From NCBI GenBank assembly GCA_003550275.1, contig QXCW01000002.1:1302001-1366000 (forward strand): a stretch of DNA of 64,000 nt, written 5' to 3'. Shown piece after piece: positions 1-9,990 of the stretch (position 1 is the first letter of the stretch; every line of letters begins with the position of its first letter). Origin of the DNA: Flavobacteriaceae bacterium MAR_2010_72. GTDB taxonomy: Bacteria > Bacteroidota > Bacteroidia > Flavobacteriales > Flavobacteriaceae. The translations under genes were made by a program, and so were the position numbers. Below the pieces are notes generated by a model. It worked only from the letters and a program-made list of their open reading frames with translations. It was not told the DNA's origin and did no database searches.

Positions 1-2901
1 AGGACACTCATCTAGGCAATCTGGAACGCCGTCATTATCGGCATCGCCTTCTGGTCCGTCACATTGGTCTATACAATCGGAAACACCATCACCGTCAGTA
101 TCGATTTCTTCATTGCCACAACCACAATCGCCTTCAACAATTTTATTAGGATCGTCAGGACAGGCATCATTACAATTTGGTGTGCCATCCCCATCATTAT
201 CCAGATCTTGAATGCCACAACCGCAATCGCCAGGCTCGATTTTATTAGCGTCGGTTGGGCATTGGTCTATACAGTCAAAAGTACCATCGCCATCGGTATC
301 AGTTAGTGGATTGATATTGGCATTAGTGTCGTCACAATCGGTATTGTCAACAACATAGCCTTCAACCGGACAATTTTGAACCACACTCACCGCAGGATTA
401 CCAAAGCCATCACCATCGGCATCTTCATAATAAGGGATAGGGTTTTCCGGACAACTTAAAATTAATTTATAGTCCTGAATATCGGCTGCGGCAAAGAAAC
501 AACTATTTGGTTCATCATTATAAAAATTTTGACTCTCCATGACAATTCTTAATCTATAATCGCCAGGATTTATGAATGGAACCGTAATTTGAGCTTCAAA
601 GAAATTGATCTGGTTCTGTTTCACGACAACTTGTTCGCCTGGGTCATTAAAATTGGCATTCTGATTATAATCTATATAGATAGCAACATAGAAAGCTTGC
701 TCGGTGGGGCCTCCGTCTTCTAAAAAAACCTCTAGTTGAGTTCCTAATTCTGCAGATATAACTGTTGATTCATAATAATCGTTATAACCACTGTTGGTAC
801 AATCCTCAAAAGGTGTTACAATATTACTGGACGTTGTAATTATCGCTAGATTAGTTATCCATGATAAATCACAAAGGATTCCCGTATCGGTTTGTGGTGT
901 ACAATATAACAAGGTATCTATAAGGCCATCACAGTTATCGTCTATACCATTATCAAGAATTTCGTTGACCGTTGGATTGATATTGGGATTGGTATCATCA
1001 CAATCGGTATTATTAGGGGCATAGCCTTGGGTTGGTTCGGGTAGACAGTACAATTCTGACGTCTCAGAACCATAACCATCACCATCATTATCTATATAAA
1101 AAGGTAGTCCGTCAATAGATAGCGCCACTTCATTGGAGTACAAATAATTGCCTTCGCAACCCAATTTAACTCTAAATCGCCAAGTCCCAACGTTTAGGAA
1201 ACTACTATCAAACTGGAATGGCTGATTGCTTTGGGCATACACGGGGGATTGGAAAAGCGCCTCAAAATCATACCAAGTCTCCAAATATTCTAATTGCCAA
1301 AGCGCTGTCCCTGTACCGTCCCATAACAATTCAAAAAGGTCACCTTGGCAAATAGCATTGGTATTAATGCTCACAGTTCCTGTGTTCGATGCCTCCAAGA
1401 CTTCAATAAATTTACTAATGGTCCACTCACAACCTGTGGTGTTATCGGTAAAGGTTGCGCTTATCGTACCAGAAGTTGTTGGTGTGATGGCTACTGTAGT
1501 TTCGCCAGTACTCCATACTATAGGGGCGTTTTCATCGGCAATGGATTCGAGCGTTAAGGTATCTCCCTCGAATAAACAATTTGGCCAATTTAAAACGGGT
1601 TGGGCGGGTACATTTACCGCTATAGGTTCAGAATATAAAAAACAATTACTCGCTTCATTAAAGCCTACATATCTAAAGTTAATGACTTTACCAATTAAAC
1701 TTTCGTCTATTAGAAAAGAAACGCTTTCTCCTGGGTTGGCTAATTGAAAATCGTAAAATTCATACGGATTATCTTCTGGAATCTGATATTGAAACAAGCC
1801 ATTTGTAACCGTTGCCCCGTTTTCCTGTGCCAAAAGATCGATGGTGCTATTAATACATGGTGTCGAGTTTGAGACTGATATGGTAGGAGAAGTTGACGGC
1901 GATGAAATTAGGACCTCTTCGCTATAAGCTATACACGACACATCGCCTAATGGATTGCCGTTGTCCACACGTACTCTAAATTTATCGATAGGGTATCGTG
2001 ATTTACTCTCATTAATACTAGTTAATGAGCCTATGTCGACCCATCTTTGTTCTTCATTGCTAAAGCGTTCCCAAGTAAAACTACCATTGCCTCCTGTATA
2101 ACTTAGATGAATTAATTCCCCTACACAGAGTTCAGTTGTTTCAACAGTGATACTCCCTGCAACAGGCAGTGGATTAATGGTGATCTGGTCTGAAACTTCA
2201 GAGCATACACTTGTGTTTTGAAGTGTATAGACGCCATGACTGCTTACGGTGATGCTTTGGGTTGTTTCGCCCGTAGACCATAGGTTACCATCACTAAAAT
2301 TAGAGGTCAATACCGCTTGGAAGGGCGCATCAATACAGTTATCAATAGTATTAGTGATTTTAGGCAGAAAGCCCTTATCTTTTAATACATTTTGAATGGC
2401 TGGTGACAGGTCCTGCCAAAGGGAACCAACTTCGGGACCAAAAACAGGAATGACTTCACTGTTTTCGGGGTTTAATGTGTCAGGGATGATAACAACGAAC
2501 AATGGAACAAAGCCTCCGTTTAATCCGGCATACGGCGCGTATAATTCTGCACAATCTGTAATAATTGGGAAGGTAAGTCCGTATTCCGAAGCATATTCTT
2601 GGCCAAACGCACAATCGGTGGGTCCTCCACTATTATCTTCAAACAACATTCCATAGACCTTTATATTTTCATTCCCCGCACAAGTATCCTGATAAAAATC
2701 TTCTAAATAAGGGTCTGCCAAACGGCAGGGTTGACACCAACCAGCACAAAAATTTAGAATCACAGCATTACCGGCTGCCAAATCGCTAAACAAATTGTGT
2801 TCAATACCGTTACAGTCGGTTTTCGTAAAATCGTTTATTTGGGAGTTTGACGTTTGATAAAATAGTGACAATAGGGCCACTACTAGGATTTTTGTTTTCA
2901 T
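1..2901 (-). CDS. Secreted redoxin-domain protein with GEVED and calcium-repeat modules (C-terminus outside window)
   Basis: Open from an ATG at 2901 to the left edge, 967 residues, with no stop, so the C-terminus is missing. Residues 1-20 form a signal peptide. Residues 21-175 look like a thioredoxin/redoxin domain, with AGWCQPC placing the CxxC pair at 56 and 59. Several Ig/SprB-like beta domains with repeated WSTGETT phrases follow. Around 597-667 and 822-870 are two MopE-type stretches (DNDGDGYG...DCDDTN). Around 740-760 is a GEVED-type segment (DYNQNANFNDPGEQ). From about 870 onward there are thrombospondin type 3 calcium repeats (DTDGDGVSDCIDQC). Proteins of this build in Flavobacteriia are usually exported by the type IX system, whose C-terminal sorting domain would lie beyond the edge. 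A role in disulfide chemistry at the cell surface or in the extracellular matrix is inference. Confidence 0.85.
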   Translation of the reverse strand, partial: MKTKILVVALLSLFYQTSNSQINDFTKTDCNGIEHNLFSDLAAGNAVILNFCAGWCQPCRLADPYLEDFYQDTCAGNENIKVYGMLFEDNSGGPTDCAFGQEYASEYGLTFPIITDCAELYAPYAGLNGGFVPLFVVIIPDTLNPENSEVIPVFGPEVGSLWQDLSPAIQNVLKDKGFLPKITNTIDNCIDAPFQAVLTSNFSDGNLWSTGETTQSITVSSHGVYTLQNTSVCSEVSDQITINPLPVAGSITVETTELCVGELIHLSYTGGNGSFTWERFSNEEQRWVDIGSLTSINESKSRYPIDKFRVRVDNGNPLGDVSCIAYSEEVLISSPSTSPTISVSNSTPCINSTIDLLAQENGATVTNGLFQYQIPEDNPYEFYDFQLANPGESVSFLIDESLIGKVINFRYVGFNEASNCFLYSEPIAVNVPAQPVLNWPNCLFEGDTLTLESIADENAPIVWSTGETTVAITPTTSGTISATFTDNTTGCEWTISKFIEVLEASNTGTVSINTNAICQGDLFELLWDGTGTALWQLEYLETWYDFEALFQSPVYAQSNQPFQFDSSFLNVGTWRFRVKLGCEGNYLYSNEVALSIDGLPFYIDNDGDGYGSETSELYCLPEPTQGYAPNNTDCDDTNPNINPTVNEILDNGIDDNCDGLIDTLLYCTPQTDTGILCDLSWITNLAIITTSSNIVTPFEDCTNSGYNDYYESTVISAELGTQLEVFLEDGGPTEQAFYVAIYIDYNQNANFNDPGEQVVVKQNQINFFEAQITVPFINPGDYRLRIVMESQNFYNDEPNSCFFAAADIQDYKLILSCPENPIPYYEDADGDGFGNPAVSVVQNCPVEGYVVDNTDCDDTNANINPLTDTDGDGTFDCIDQCPTDANKIEPGDCGCGIQDLDNDGDGTPNCNDACPDDPNKIVEGDCGCGNEEIDTDGDGVSDCIDQCDGPEGDADNDGVPDCLDECP

Positions 2902-3373
2902 TTTTTGGATGATTAGTGGTTGGTATATTAGTTAGAAAAAAAAGATAGGGCATTTGTAAAAAAACAAAACAAAAACCCAGATGTATTACCTAAAATTCCT
3001 ACAAAAGGTAGTAATGAGAACGACCTACCTAAACAATCATGTACAACATCGTCTCATAAAACAACGATATACAGACCTTAATAATGATGATGTCTACAGA
3101 TTCAGAAGTAATTACTCCAAGACTAAAAATCGGCCCCGTTTTTATCCCGATAATCAATCAAGTAACTGTTAAATATTCAGGCATAAACATCTCAATAATC
3201 AATCAATCTACTTGTATTTCCGACGCAGTCTGAAAAACGACCATTTGCAAACCTAACTAGGCTAGAATAACATTAGTAACTAAACAAAAGCTCTTAATAA
3301 TGTCGATTTTTTACAATTATAAAGTTTTTGAGGAATGTAACTTGCTATCAAATTCAAATCAATACATACGATC
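2902..3373. other. Intergenic region between divergent genes
   Basis: About 470 bases separate the start of the minus-strand secreted protein from the start of the plus-strand metallo-hydrolase. Apart from the promoter at 2940-2968 I see no convincing gene or RNA. A 63-codon plus-strand open frame at 2981-3172 has low-complexity composition and no recognisable domain, and was not called. Confidence 0.5.
2940..2968 (-). promoter_or_regulatory. Probable Bacteroidota promoter for the redoxin/Ca-repeat gene
   Basis: Read on the minus strand, TTTG (2968-2965) and TATCTTTT (2947-2940) are separated by 17 bases. This fits the Bacteroidota sigma-ABfrA pattern TTTG-N17-23-TANNTTTG except for the last base. 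The ATG lies about 39 bases downstream. Confidence 0.5.
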
Positions 3374-4153
3374 ATGGTAAAAGTTTCAGAAATAGCTCCC
3401 GATGTATATCGTATATCGATATTTGTTCAAGATTTTAATTTACAGTTCAATCATTTTTTAATTTTAGATGATGAGCCCATGTTATACCACGCCGGAATGC
3501 GGCAAATGTTTCCTGTACTTTTGGAAGCTGTTAGCAAACTTATAAAGCCCTCAAAACTCCGCTGGATAGGCTTTAGTCATTTTGAAGTTGATGAGTGTGG
3601 AGCTCTAAACGAATGGCTACAGGTGGCACCCCATGCCAAGGCGGTTTGTAGCGAAGTTGGGGCTATGGTGAATATGGGCGACTTTGCCATCAGGCCAGCA
3701 CATGCCATGGCCGACAATACCGTGTTAATTACTGGAAAACATCGCTACCGTTTTATTAAAACACCACATTTACCGCACGGTTGGGATGCCGGTGTCATGT
3801 TCGAAGAAACTAATGGCACCTTACTATGTTCAGACCTCTTTCATCAAAACGGTGTGGTAGTAGATATTACAGACAATGACATATTAGGGGCGCATAAAAG
3901 TTCATTGATCGACTATGAAAAAGGTCCTTTAATGGAATATGCACCTTATACCCACAACACACCAAAACTGCTGTATGGCTTGGCAGACCTCAATCCAAAA
4001 ACCCTCGCTACGATGCACGGTTCTTCATTTAATGGCGATTGCAGTACAGCCTTACGAGATCTTAATGTAGTGATGAAAGAACTATGGGGCGGTGACCAAC
4101 AGACCGAAACCAACGGATTGATGGGCACTTTAGAAGATCAAAAGATGATGTAA
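3374..4153 (+). CDS. MBL-fold metallo-hydrolase, flavodiiron/ODP type
   Basis: A 259-residue metallo-beta-lactamase-fold protein. The metal ligands visible are those of the oxygen-binding/flavodiiron subgroup rather than classical lactamases: SHFEVDECG (H69, E71, D73), H132/H135 in [11 protein letters not shown]154 in CSDLF and H214 in MHGSS. The HxExDE start, instead of HxHxDH, suggests a non-heme di-iron site. Family members reduce oxygen or NO when joined to a flavodoxin domain; this protein lacks that domain, so the electron donor and reaction are unknown. It stands alone, 71 bases before an AraC regulator on the same strand that could control it. Confidence 0.8.
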   Translation: MVKVSEIAPDVYRISIFVQDFNLQFNHFLILDDEPMLYHAGMRQMFPVLLEAVSKLIKPSKLRWIGFSHFEVDECGALNEWLQVAPHAKAVCSEVGAMVNMGDFAIRPAHAMADNTVLITGKHRYRFIKTPHLPHGWDAGVMFEETNGTLLCSDLFHQNGVVVDITDNDILGAHKSSLIDYEKGPLMEYAPYTHNTPKLLYGLADLNPKTLATMHGSSFNGDCSTALRDLNVVMKELWGGDQQTETNGLMGTLEDQKMM

Positions 4154-4224
4154 TAACATTAGAAAAGGCTGTGAGTTACTGGGAGCTTCAATTAATTAAG
4201 TATCTTTGAAATAGAGAGTCACCT

Positions 4225-5055
4225 ATGATAACGTTTATCAAAGAATATCAACCCTGCGAAAGCTTAAAACCTTTTGTCGAACTCTATTGGGAAGGAAGTT
4301 TTAATCCCAATGGTTCCGGAACGATGTCCATGCAAATGATTCCGAACGGTTGTATCGAGCTCATCATACATCTTAACGACTGGCATTGCGCTCTGAACAA
4401 GGACGATGTATGGGCGAAAACACCAGACTATATGGTTTTGGGTTTGTACACCAAGCCTTATGAAGTACAATTTAAGAGTCTTGTCAAGGTGTTTGCCATA
4501 CGCTTTAAGCCTGAAGGTCTCTATAACGTCTTTGGGCTCCCGGCTGGATTGATTAAGGATAGCTTTGAAGATATGGAGCTCATCTTGGGTTATAAATTTC
4601 GCGATTTTTGCCATCGCATTAAAGAAACCAAGTGTGTCCGCAATATGGTCGAGTACACAGAGCACTATTTATTGCACTGCCTTAATGGCCATAACATCGA
4701 TCCCAATTACGTTAATCTTGCTGCCGACCTTATTCGTAAAACCAAAGGCATCCGCATTGAGGACCTGCCTGACAAGGTCTTTATCAGTCAACGACAATTG
4801 GAACGGGAATTTAAAGAAAAACTGGGTATTAGCCCCAAACACTATTTGCGCATCACCCGCATTAATGAAGTGATGCGTTTGCTAAACAACAGCCATGAGA
4901 TCGACTTAACTAGTGTGGCTTATTACTGTGGCTATTTCGACCAATCCCATTTTATAAATGATTTTAAAAGCATCACGGGTAAAAATCCCTCAATTTTTAT
5001 AAAAAATCGCAAGGAGATTATTGCCAATCCCGGTCTGGCACATTATGAGCGATAG
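4225..5055 (+). CDS. AraC-family transcriptional regulator with DUF6597-like sensor domain
   Basis: A 276-residue protein. The N-terminal half (about 1-160, with PCESLKPFVELYW and PNGCIELIIHL) resembles the DUF6597 ligand-sensing domain found in front of many AraC regulators. The C-terminal part (about 165-265) contains the two helix-turn-helices of AraC/XylS proteins: IEDLPDKVFISQRQLEREFK and LTSVAYYCGYFDQSHFINDFK, ending in GKNPS. It is a cytoplasmic DNA-binding protein. A TATCTTTG box at 4201-4208 is a plausible -7 element immediately upstream, which would give a very short leader. The inducer is not evident. The neighbours (metallo-hydrolase before, TPR lipoprotein after) are on the same strand. 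Confidence 0.85.
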   Translation: MITFIKEYQPCESLKPFVELYWEGSFNPNGSGTMSMQMIPNGCIELIIHLNDWHCALNKDDVWAKTPDYMVLGLYTKPYEVQFKSLVKVFAIRFKPEGLYNVFGLPAGLIKDSFEDMELILGYKFRDFCHRIKETKCVRNMVEYTEHYLLHCLNGHNIDPNYVNLAADLIRKTKGIRIEDLPDKVFISQRQLEREFKEKLGISPKHYLRITRINEVMRLLNNSHEIDLTSVAYYCGYFDQSHFINDFKSITGKNPSIFIKNRKEIIANPGLAHYER

Positions 5056-5161
5056 CTCTTATAAATGGTAGTTAAGTCTAAATTAACTTCTTGAGACCCC
5101 AACAAAGCGAACCTTAAATTCCATATCGCTATTCAGCCTAATTCAGCATGACATAGCGTTG

Positions 5162-5192
5162 TTTGCTACATACCAATAATAGTGTATCTTTA
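5162..5192 (+). promoter_or_regulatory. Probable Bacteroidota promoter for the TPR lipoprotein
   Basis: TTTG at 5162-5165 and TATCTTTA at 5185-5192 are 19 bases apart, matching the TTTG-N17-23-TANNTTTG pattern except at the last base. The ATG at 5214 follows after 21 bases. Confidence 0.5.
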
Positions 5193-5213
5193 AATACATT
5201 AAAACAATAACCT

Positions 5214-6170
5214 ATGTCAAGACACCTCCTTTTAGTCAGTTCATGCTTGCTTCTTTTCAACTGCCAATTCAAGGAAAAGAGCATGACCCCTGACGATGTT
5301 AAAATCGACACTCTTCAGGGTACTTCTTTACTCCATAAACCTTTGATCCGACGCCAGATAAGTCCTTCAAAGGATTCACTACAAATTGCCAAGTACCTTA
5401 TAGCCTTAAACGATTACACCCGTGATGTGATGAATGCCGATCATATCATTTGGCTAGGTCGCCGAAAAGCCTATTTGGGCGATTATAAAGCGGCCATCAG
5501 TTTGTTTTCCGAAGGCATTGCCAAGTTTCCAAACGATGCACGTTTTTATAGGCACCGAGGTCATCGTTATATAACCACACGACAATTGGATCTTGCGATA
5601 GCGGATTTGGAACAAGCAGTACAGCTCCTACAAGGCACAGAAGACATAATAGAACCTGATGGCATCCCCAATCGGCTTAACCAACCGGTGTCCAGTCTTC
5701 ATACCAATAGTTGGTACCATTTGGGCTTGGCCTATTATCTTAAAAATGATCTTGAAAACGCCTTGGATGCTTTTAAGGCATGCCTTAAAGCCAGCAAAAA
5801 CGATGATATGGTAGTCGCTACAAAACATTGGTTGTATATGATTCTTCGTCGGATGCAAAAACCTGACGAAGCCGAAAAGCTGGTGCAGGACATCCATACC
5901 GACATGACCATCATTGAAAACGACGCCTATCACCAATTGCTGCTTTTTTATAAAGGCGAATTGACAGAAGCCGAGCTTACAGGTACTGAAAGTCTCGGAT
6001 CTAATGAGGCCGTTTACTATGGTGTTGCCAATTGGTACCATTATAACGGTGATGAGGATGAAGCAAGAACGAGGTATCAAAAATTGTTGGATACGGGTAA
6101 CTGGGCTGGTTTTGGTTATATCGCCGCAGAAGCCGATTTAAGTAGAATGAAACTGAAAGCAAGCGACTAA
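5214..6170 (+). CDS. TPR-repeat lipoprotein
   Basis: A 318-residue protein. MSRHLLLVSSCLLLFNC ends in a lipobox with the acylated cysteine at 17, so it should be an outer-membrane or periplasmic lipoprotein. Several tetratricopeptide repeats follow. The clearest are YLGDYKAAISLFSEGIAKFP, the adjacent LDLAIADLEQAVQ unit, and YHLGLAYYLKNDLENALDAF. TPR arrays bind other proteins; no enzymatic motif is visible. It has its own promoter and no tightly linked partner. Confidence 0.8.
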   Translation: MSRHLLLVSSCLLLFNCQFKEKSMTPDDVKIDTLQGTSLLHKPLIRRQISPSKDSLQIAKYLIALNDYTRDVMNADHIIWLGRRKAYLGDYKAAISLFSEGIAKFPNDARFYRHRGHRYITTRQLDLAIADLEQAVQLLQGTEDIIEPDGIPNRLNQPVSSLHTNSWYHLGLAYYLKNDLENALDAFKACLKASKNDDMVVATKHWLYMILRRMQKPDEAEKLVQDIHTDMTIIENDAYHQLLLFYKGELTEAELTGTESLGSNEAVYYGVANWYHYNGDEDEARTRYQKLLDTGNWAGFGYIAAEADLSRMKLKASD

Positions 6171-6345
6171 AACCATTGTAACATTGAGCTCGTTCGCTCC
6201 GAGCATGGTCGAAGGGACGAAATGACAAGATTGCTTTCGGTTAGCCTTGTCAATTTAAGTCAACGATTACACAGGCTATTTATCTTTGGTGAATCTATTT
6301 CATTAGTCTAATCCCGATCGATTACAAACGAAATGATACCTTAGT
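6171..6345. other. Convergent intergenic region
   Basis: Between convergent genes. It contains the short hairpin GCTCGTTCGCTCCGAGC near 6188-6204 (5-bp arms). There is no T-run, so I do not call it a terminator. Confidence 0.3.
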
Positions 6346-6909
6346 TTAAGCAGCATTCTTATTTTGTAAGTCTAAAGTTTTTAGTGCCTGTAAAACATGC
6401 CGCTCATTATGATAAACCACAAATCTTAAAGTATCACCCAATTTCATTTTAATTTGTTTTGAAATGCTTATGGCGGTTTTTGATTTATTTAAATTCACTT
6501 TTTTGGCGTCTTGCAATAAGGTGATTAGTTGGTTTTGATCAAAAATGAATTGTCTCAAGCTTTGTTTAGACAACATACTGCCTAAAGGATCCATACGTTT
6601 TTGTGTTTTCATTTTTTTTATATTCCGTTTAGTTCGAATCGTGTTTACAAAGAGATTGCCTATTAATCCTGGATAGAATTTAGAATTTTCACGAGGCCAA
6701 TTTTCATTGATGCTTTTTTTTATTTCTGGAATGTAAAAGTCATGATATCGGTTTAAATGTGCGATGCATTCCAAAGCATTCCAGCTTTGAGGAGCAGGTC
6801 TCCAATTAAGTTGCTCCATCGGCTTTTGAAGCATAGTTTCCACATCTTCCATATTTTGATAGCTTAATTGTAGTAACTCCACTATCAATTGATCGGTTTC
6901 GATTGTCAT
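6346..6909 (-). CDS. DinB-family protein
   Basis: A 187-residue predicted four-helix protein of the DinB/YfiT superfamily. The characteristic N-terminal pattern NWRPAPQSWNALECIAHLNRYHDFY and C-terminal VVYHNERHVLQAL carry three of the usual metal-ligand histidines. Family members are metal-dependent transferases or have unknown activity, for example thiol transfer. It is transcribed with the PLP decarboxylase, whose stop is 4 bases upstream, so the two likely form an operon. The substrate is unknown. Confidence 0.8.
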   Translation of the reverse strand: MTIETDQLIVELLQLSYQNMEDVETMLQKPMEQLNWRPAPQSWNALECIAHLNRYHDFYIPEIKKSINENWPRENSKFYPGLIGNLFVNTIRTKRNIKKMKTQKRMDPLGSMLSKQSLRQFIFDQNQLITLLQDAKKVNLNKSKTAISISKQIKMKLGDTLRFVVYHNERHVLQALKTLDLQNKNAA

Positions 6910-6913
6910 TAGT

Positions 6914-8317
6914 TTAATGATTAGAGTTATACATCAATAACGCCTTTTCAAATGACTTTACAGAGCGTGTAATATCTTCTGGAGTTGTTGCCCAAGAACA
7001 CACACTCACTCGAATCACTTTTCTATTAAACCAAACTGCACCTCCTGCCCAACATTCTCTCAATTCTTGCACTTTATTTAAAACTTCATCAGTAGTTTTA
7101 TCACTTTCACATTTAACGATAACTTGATTAAAAACAACTTTGTTCTCTACGCTGAAACCTTTAACTAATTGAATCTCGCTTGCAAATTGCAAGGCACGTT
7201 CGTGCATGGCATAAATCATTTCATTTAAGCCTGCTTTTCCTAAATATTTTAGAGTAGCCCATAATTCAAATATTCTAGCTCTTCTCGACATTTCAGGTGT
7301 ATACAACATCCCATCTCTTTCAGTACTCTTTATTATATAACTTCCTGTCATATGAAGCGCCGCCGTCATAGCTTCACTATCTTCACACATTACGATGCCA
7401 CAATCATAAGGCGTATTTAAGGTTTTATGTCCATCTACTGCCCAAGAGTTTGCTTTTTCAATACCTTTTGTAAGATGTTTTAATTTGTCTACGGCTGCTG
7501 CCCACAATCCAAATGCGCCATCTATATGAACCCATGCACCTGAAACTTGTGCTTTAGCACAAAGAGTTTCAAAATCATCGAAGGATCCACTACTTACATT
7601 TCCTGCTTGTAAAATTAGAATTGTAGAACAATCCAATTCTGGAACCTCATCTACTAGAATTCTACCTTGACTATCAACATTTACCCATTCAATACTGTCT
7701 TCACCCAATCCTAAAATACCAACAGCTTTTAAGACAGTTGAATGCGCATGTTTACCAGTTACTATTCTAACTTTTGGAGCGTTGAAAAGTCCTTGTTTGT
7801 TGATGTCCCAATTTTGGTTCTTCAAGATTCGGTAACGTGCAGCTGCTATACCACAGAGATTAGCTGAAGAGGTCCCGCTTACAAAGCCGGCAAATACACG
7901 TTTAGGAAGATTGAAAATATCGATTAACCATTTTTCAACTACAGTTTCCAATTTAGAGCCAATTGGGGATGCCATAAACATGGATGGTGCTTGGTCCCAA
8001 AAGGTTCCTAGAGTTTTAGCCGCCAATCCTACTGGTAAAGCACTACTAGTAACAAAACCAAAATAGCGGCCGCCCAAAGAGGCTACGGTTGCAGGACTTC
8101 CATATCTGTTCAATTGATCTATAACCTCATGAGCATTGGTTGAAGAGGCAGGTAAGACCTCGTCAAAATACGAGAGATTATTTAAGGCTTCTTGGGATGG
8201 AAACACGTTTCTATCTAATACTTCATCCAAATAATGTAAAGCATTTTCCTGTGCTTTTTTGAAGAGGGATTTGTCCTCTAATTCCGCGAACATTTGTTGT
8301 TGAATGATTGATATCAT
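6914..8317 (-). CDS. Group II pyridoxal-phosphate-dependent amino acid decarboxylase
   Basis: A 467-residue fold-type I PLP enzyme of the group II decarboxylase family (aromatic-L-amino-acid, glutamate and diaminobutyrate decarboxylases). HIDGAFGLWA carries the cofactor-binding Asp, and the Schiff-base lysine is K298 in VDGHKTLNTPYDCG. Length and motif order are normal. Such enzymes release CO2 from an amino acid to make an amine; the substrate cannot be told from these motifs. It leads a two-gene minus-strand operon with the DinB protein. An imperfect hairpin terminator lies behind its upstream neighbour at 8343-8380. Confidence 0.85.
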   Translation of the reverse strand: MISIIQQQMFAELEDKSLFKKAQENALHYLDEVLDRNVFPSQEALNNLSYFDEVLPASSTNAHEVIDQLNRYGSPATVASLGGRYFGFVTSSALPVGLAAKTLGTFWDQAPSMFMASPIGSKLETVVEKWLIDIFNLPKRVFAGFVSGTSSANLCGIAAARYRILKNQNWDINKQGLFNAPKVRIVTGKHAHSTVLKAVGILGLGEDSIEWVNVDSQGRILVDEVPELDCSTILILQAGNVSSGSFDDFETLCAKAQVSGAWVHIDGAFGLWAAAVDKLKHLTKGIEKANSWAVDGHKTLNTPYDCGIVMCEDSEAMTAALHMTGSYIIKSTERDGMLYTPEMSRRARIFELWATLKYLGKAGLNEMIYAMHERALQFASEIQLVKGFSVENKVVFNQVIVKCESDKTTDEVLNKVQELRECWAGGAVWFNRKVIRVSVCSWATTPEDITRSVKSFEKALLMYNSNH

Positions 8318-8342
8318 AATCCAAAGTTTTTAATAACTTATT

Positions 8343-8380
8343 AAAACCCATAGTAATTGAGTTGCTTTACCATGGGTTTT
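8343..8380 (-). terminator. Rho-independent terminator of the DUF5689 lipoprotein gene
   Basis: Arms 8343-8356 and 8367-8380 (AAAACCCAT.GTAA and its complement, one mismatch) enclose a 10-base loop. On the minus strand the 3' arm ends in a T-run. It lies 59 bases past the stop of the gene at 8439-9854. Confidence 0.65.
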
Positions 8381-8438
8381 TCTAAAATGAACTAACAATA
8401 ACAAATTTTATACCTATCTGTTCTTGGGCGAATTTATA

Positions 8439-9854
8439 CTAGTTAGTGATGTCGTGCGAATATTTTTGAGGCATCACACGACCCCAATCTCCTACAATTC
8501 CTGTAACGGATAGTGTTCCTTGTGGCAATACCGTATTGCTAAAGGCAGCCGACTCATGGGTCGCTACTACTGCAACGTCATTATCACGTTTTATGGTATG
8601 ACTTCCTAAAAACGTTCTAACATTATCAGCATTTACAAAGTGTACATTTTCTATCTTAACACGTTTCCCTTCAAAATCACCTGATAGCAATTGTGGTATT
8701 GTGATAACTTCGGCTTGTACAATTACATTTTCAGCATACTTGGCATAACCACTAATACTGACTTGATCTATACCCTTTTGATTGTTAATAGTGATTCCTG
8801 ATCCATTGACTAGGTTGAGTCTAATCTTATCCCCTAAACTGAAAATATTTGGCATCATAAAACGTATTAAAATACCACCTGTGGCATCTTGGATATACAC
8901 CGTTTTGTTATCCAATGTATTGCCATTGGAGGTTATAACACCTTCAATAAAATAATCTGTAGCCATATACCAATCACCTTGATGCTGATTAAATTTTGAC
9001 CTCAATTGTGCAATGGTGTTTATGGTTTCAGTGGTGTGGTCATTATCCAAAATAGTAGCGGTATATACTTTATTTTCTCCTATGACCATATTCCCAGCTG
9101 TAATAATTTCAAATACAACGTTGTAATCATCTAAAGCCCAATTGTCGTCCATTGGGATGATTTTGAAACTTGTACTTTGTGAATTTTGATTAAAATTAAG
9201 TGCTATTTCATTCATAATCGCAGCTGGAACGGTATAGAAGTTAGTACCATAAACTTTACCTTCAGGGTATTGAAGTTTTACATGAGCCGAACCGCCATTA
9301 GTGAGCGAACTGGTAGCTTTCAATTCTATAGTTAAGCCCTCATTACTGCCCTCTGAAATTGATGAAGCTACACCATTAAAATTTAATGTGTTTGTAATTT
9401 GGTCGGCCATTTTGAATGTGACAATCGCGGTGTTTAAAGTACCTATTGAAAAGCCTGTAGTTGGATCTTTCAATTTCAAATTCAAGGTTTTTTCAGAGTT
9501 AAAATTCATATTAACTTTAGAAATTGTTAAATTAGTTATCTGCGTGTTAGCTAGTTGCTCAATAACTATTTTACCATTACTAGCGGCAGGAATTGTTGTG
9601 TAATCTGTACCATAGGTAGCTTCACCTGATAGTTCTATGGTCACAAAGCCGTTATTAAACGCTTTAGGATCAAGCTTTAATGGAATTGTAATGGTCTCCA
9701 CGTCAGCCAAAACTGAAAAATTTTGTTGCGTAAAAGACACAACGGCAGAATTGGTGCTACCTCCTTGATTTGGTTCTTCGTCTAGACTACAGTTGAAAAT
9801 TAGAGTTCCAATTAGGAAATAAAAAAGTAATCGATTTAAAATAAATGGTTTCAT
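8439..9854 (-). CDS. DUF5689 / Calx-beta-like surface lipoprotein
   Basis: A 471-residue protein. The lipobox LIFNC puts the acylated cysteine at 22. Residues about 35-150 and 155-270 are two Calx-beta-like domains with the typical YGTDYTTIP / YGTNFYTVP phrases and acidic ends (DDNWALDDYNVVFEI). Residues about 275-465 match the DUF5689 OB-fold-like domain (TIAQLRSKF...FIEGVITSN...TVYIQDATGGILIRF...TLSVTGIVGDW). Proteins with these domains are exported by Bacteroidota, often beside TonB-dependent receptors; here no such neighbour is present. The role is unknown, probably binding or nuclease accessory at the cell surface. Confidence 0.8.
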   Translation of the reverse strand: MKPFILNRLLFYFLIGTLIFNCSLDEEPNQGGSTNSAVVSFTQQNFSVLADVETITIPLKLDPKAFNNGFVTIELSGEATYGTDYTTIPAASNGKIVIEQLANTQITNLTISKVNMNFNSEKTLNLKLKDPTTGFSIGTLNTAIVTFKMADQITNTLNFNGVASSISEGSNEGLTIELKATSSLTNGGSAHVKLQYPEGKVYGTNFYTVPAAIMNEIALNFNQNSQSTSFKIIPMDDNWALDDYNVVFEIITAGNMVIGENKVYTATILDNDHTTETINTIAQLRSKFNQHQGDWYMATDYFIEGVITSNGNTLDNKTVYIQDATGGILIRFMMPNIFSLGDKIRLNLVNGSGITINNQKGIDQVSISGYAKYAENVIVQAEVITIPQLLSGDFEGKRVKIENVHFVNADNVRTFLGSHTIKRDNDVAVVATHESAAFSNTVLPQGTLSVTGIVGDWGRVMPQKYSHDITN

Positions 9855-9990
9855 AATGTTCGTTTTTTGATTTTTGATTTTTGATGTTTGATTAAGACTG
9901 TTTTTGTAATTATTTGTTACAATTCGTTAAAAATAATTTGCAAATATTAATCTAGATTAAGAATATATTTTAAAGTCTAAACATGATAAA

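Noticed and set aside
1226-1747. 173-codon plus-strand ORF
   Set aside because: Antisense to the secreted redoxin/Ca-repeat gene, whose frame is open across the whole region with clear domains.
2981-3172. 63-codon plus-strand ORF
   Set aside because: No domain, unusual basic composition, no promoter or start signal, and it lies in a divergent intergenic region.
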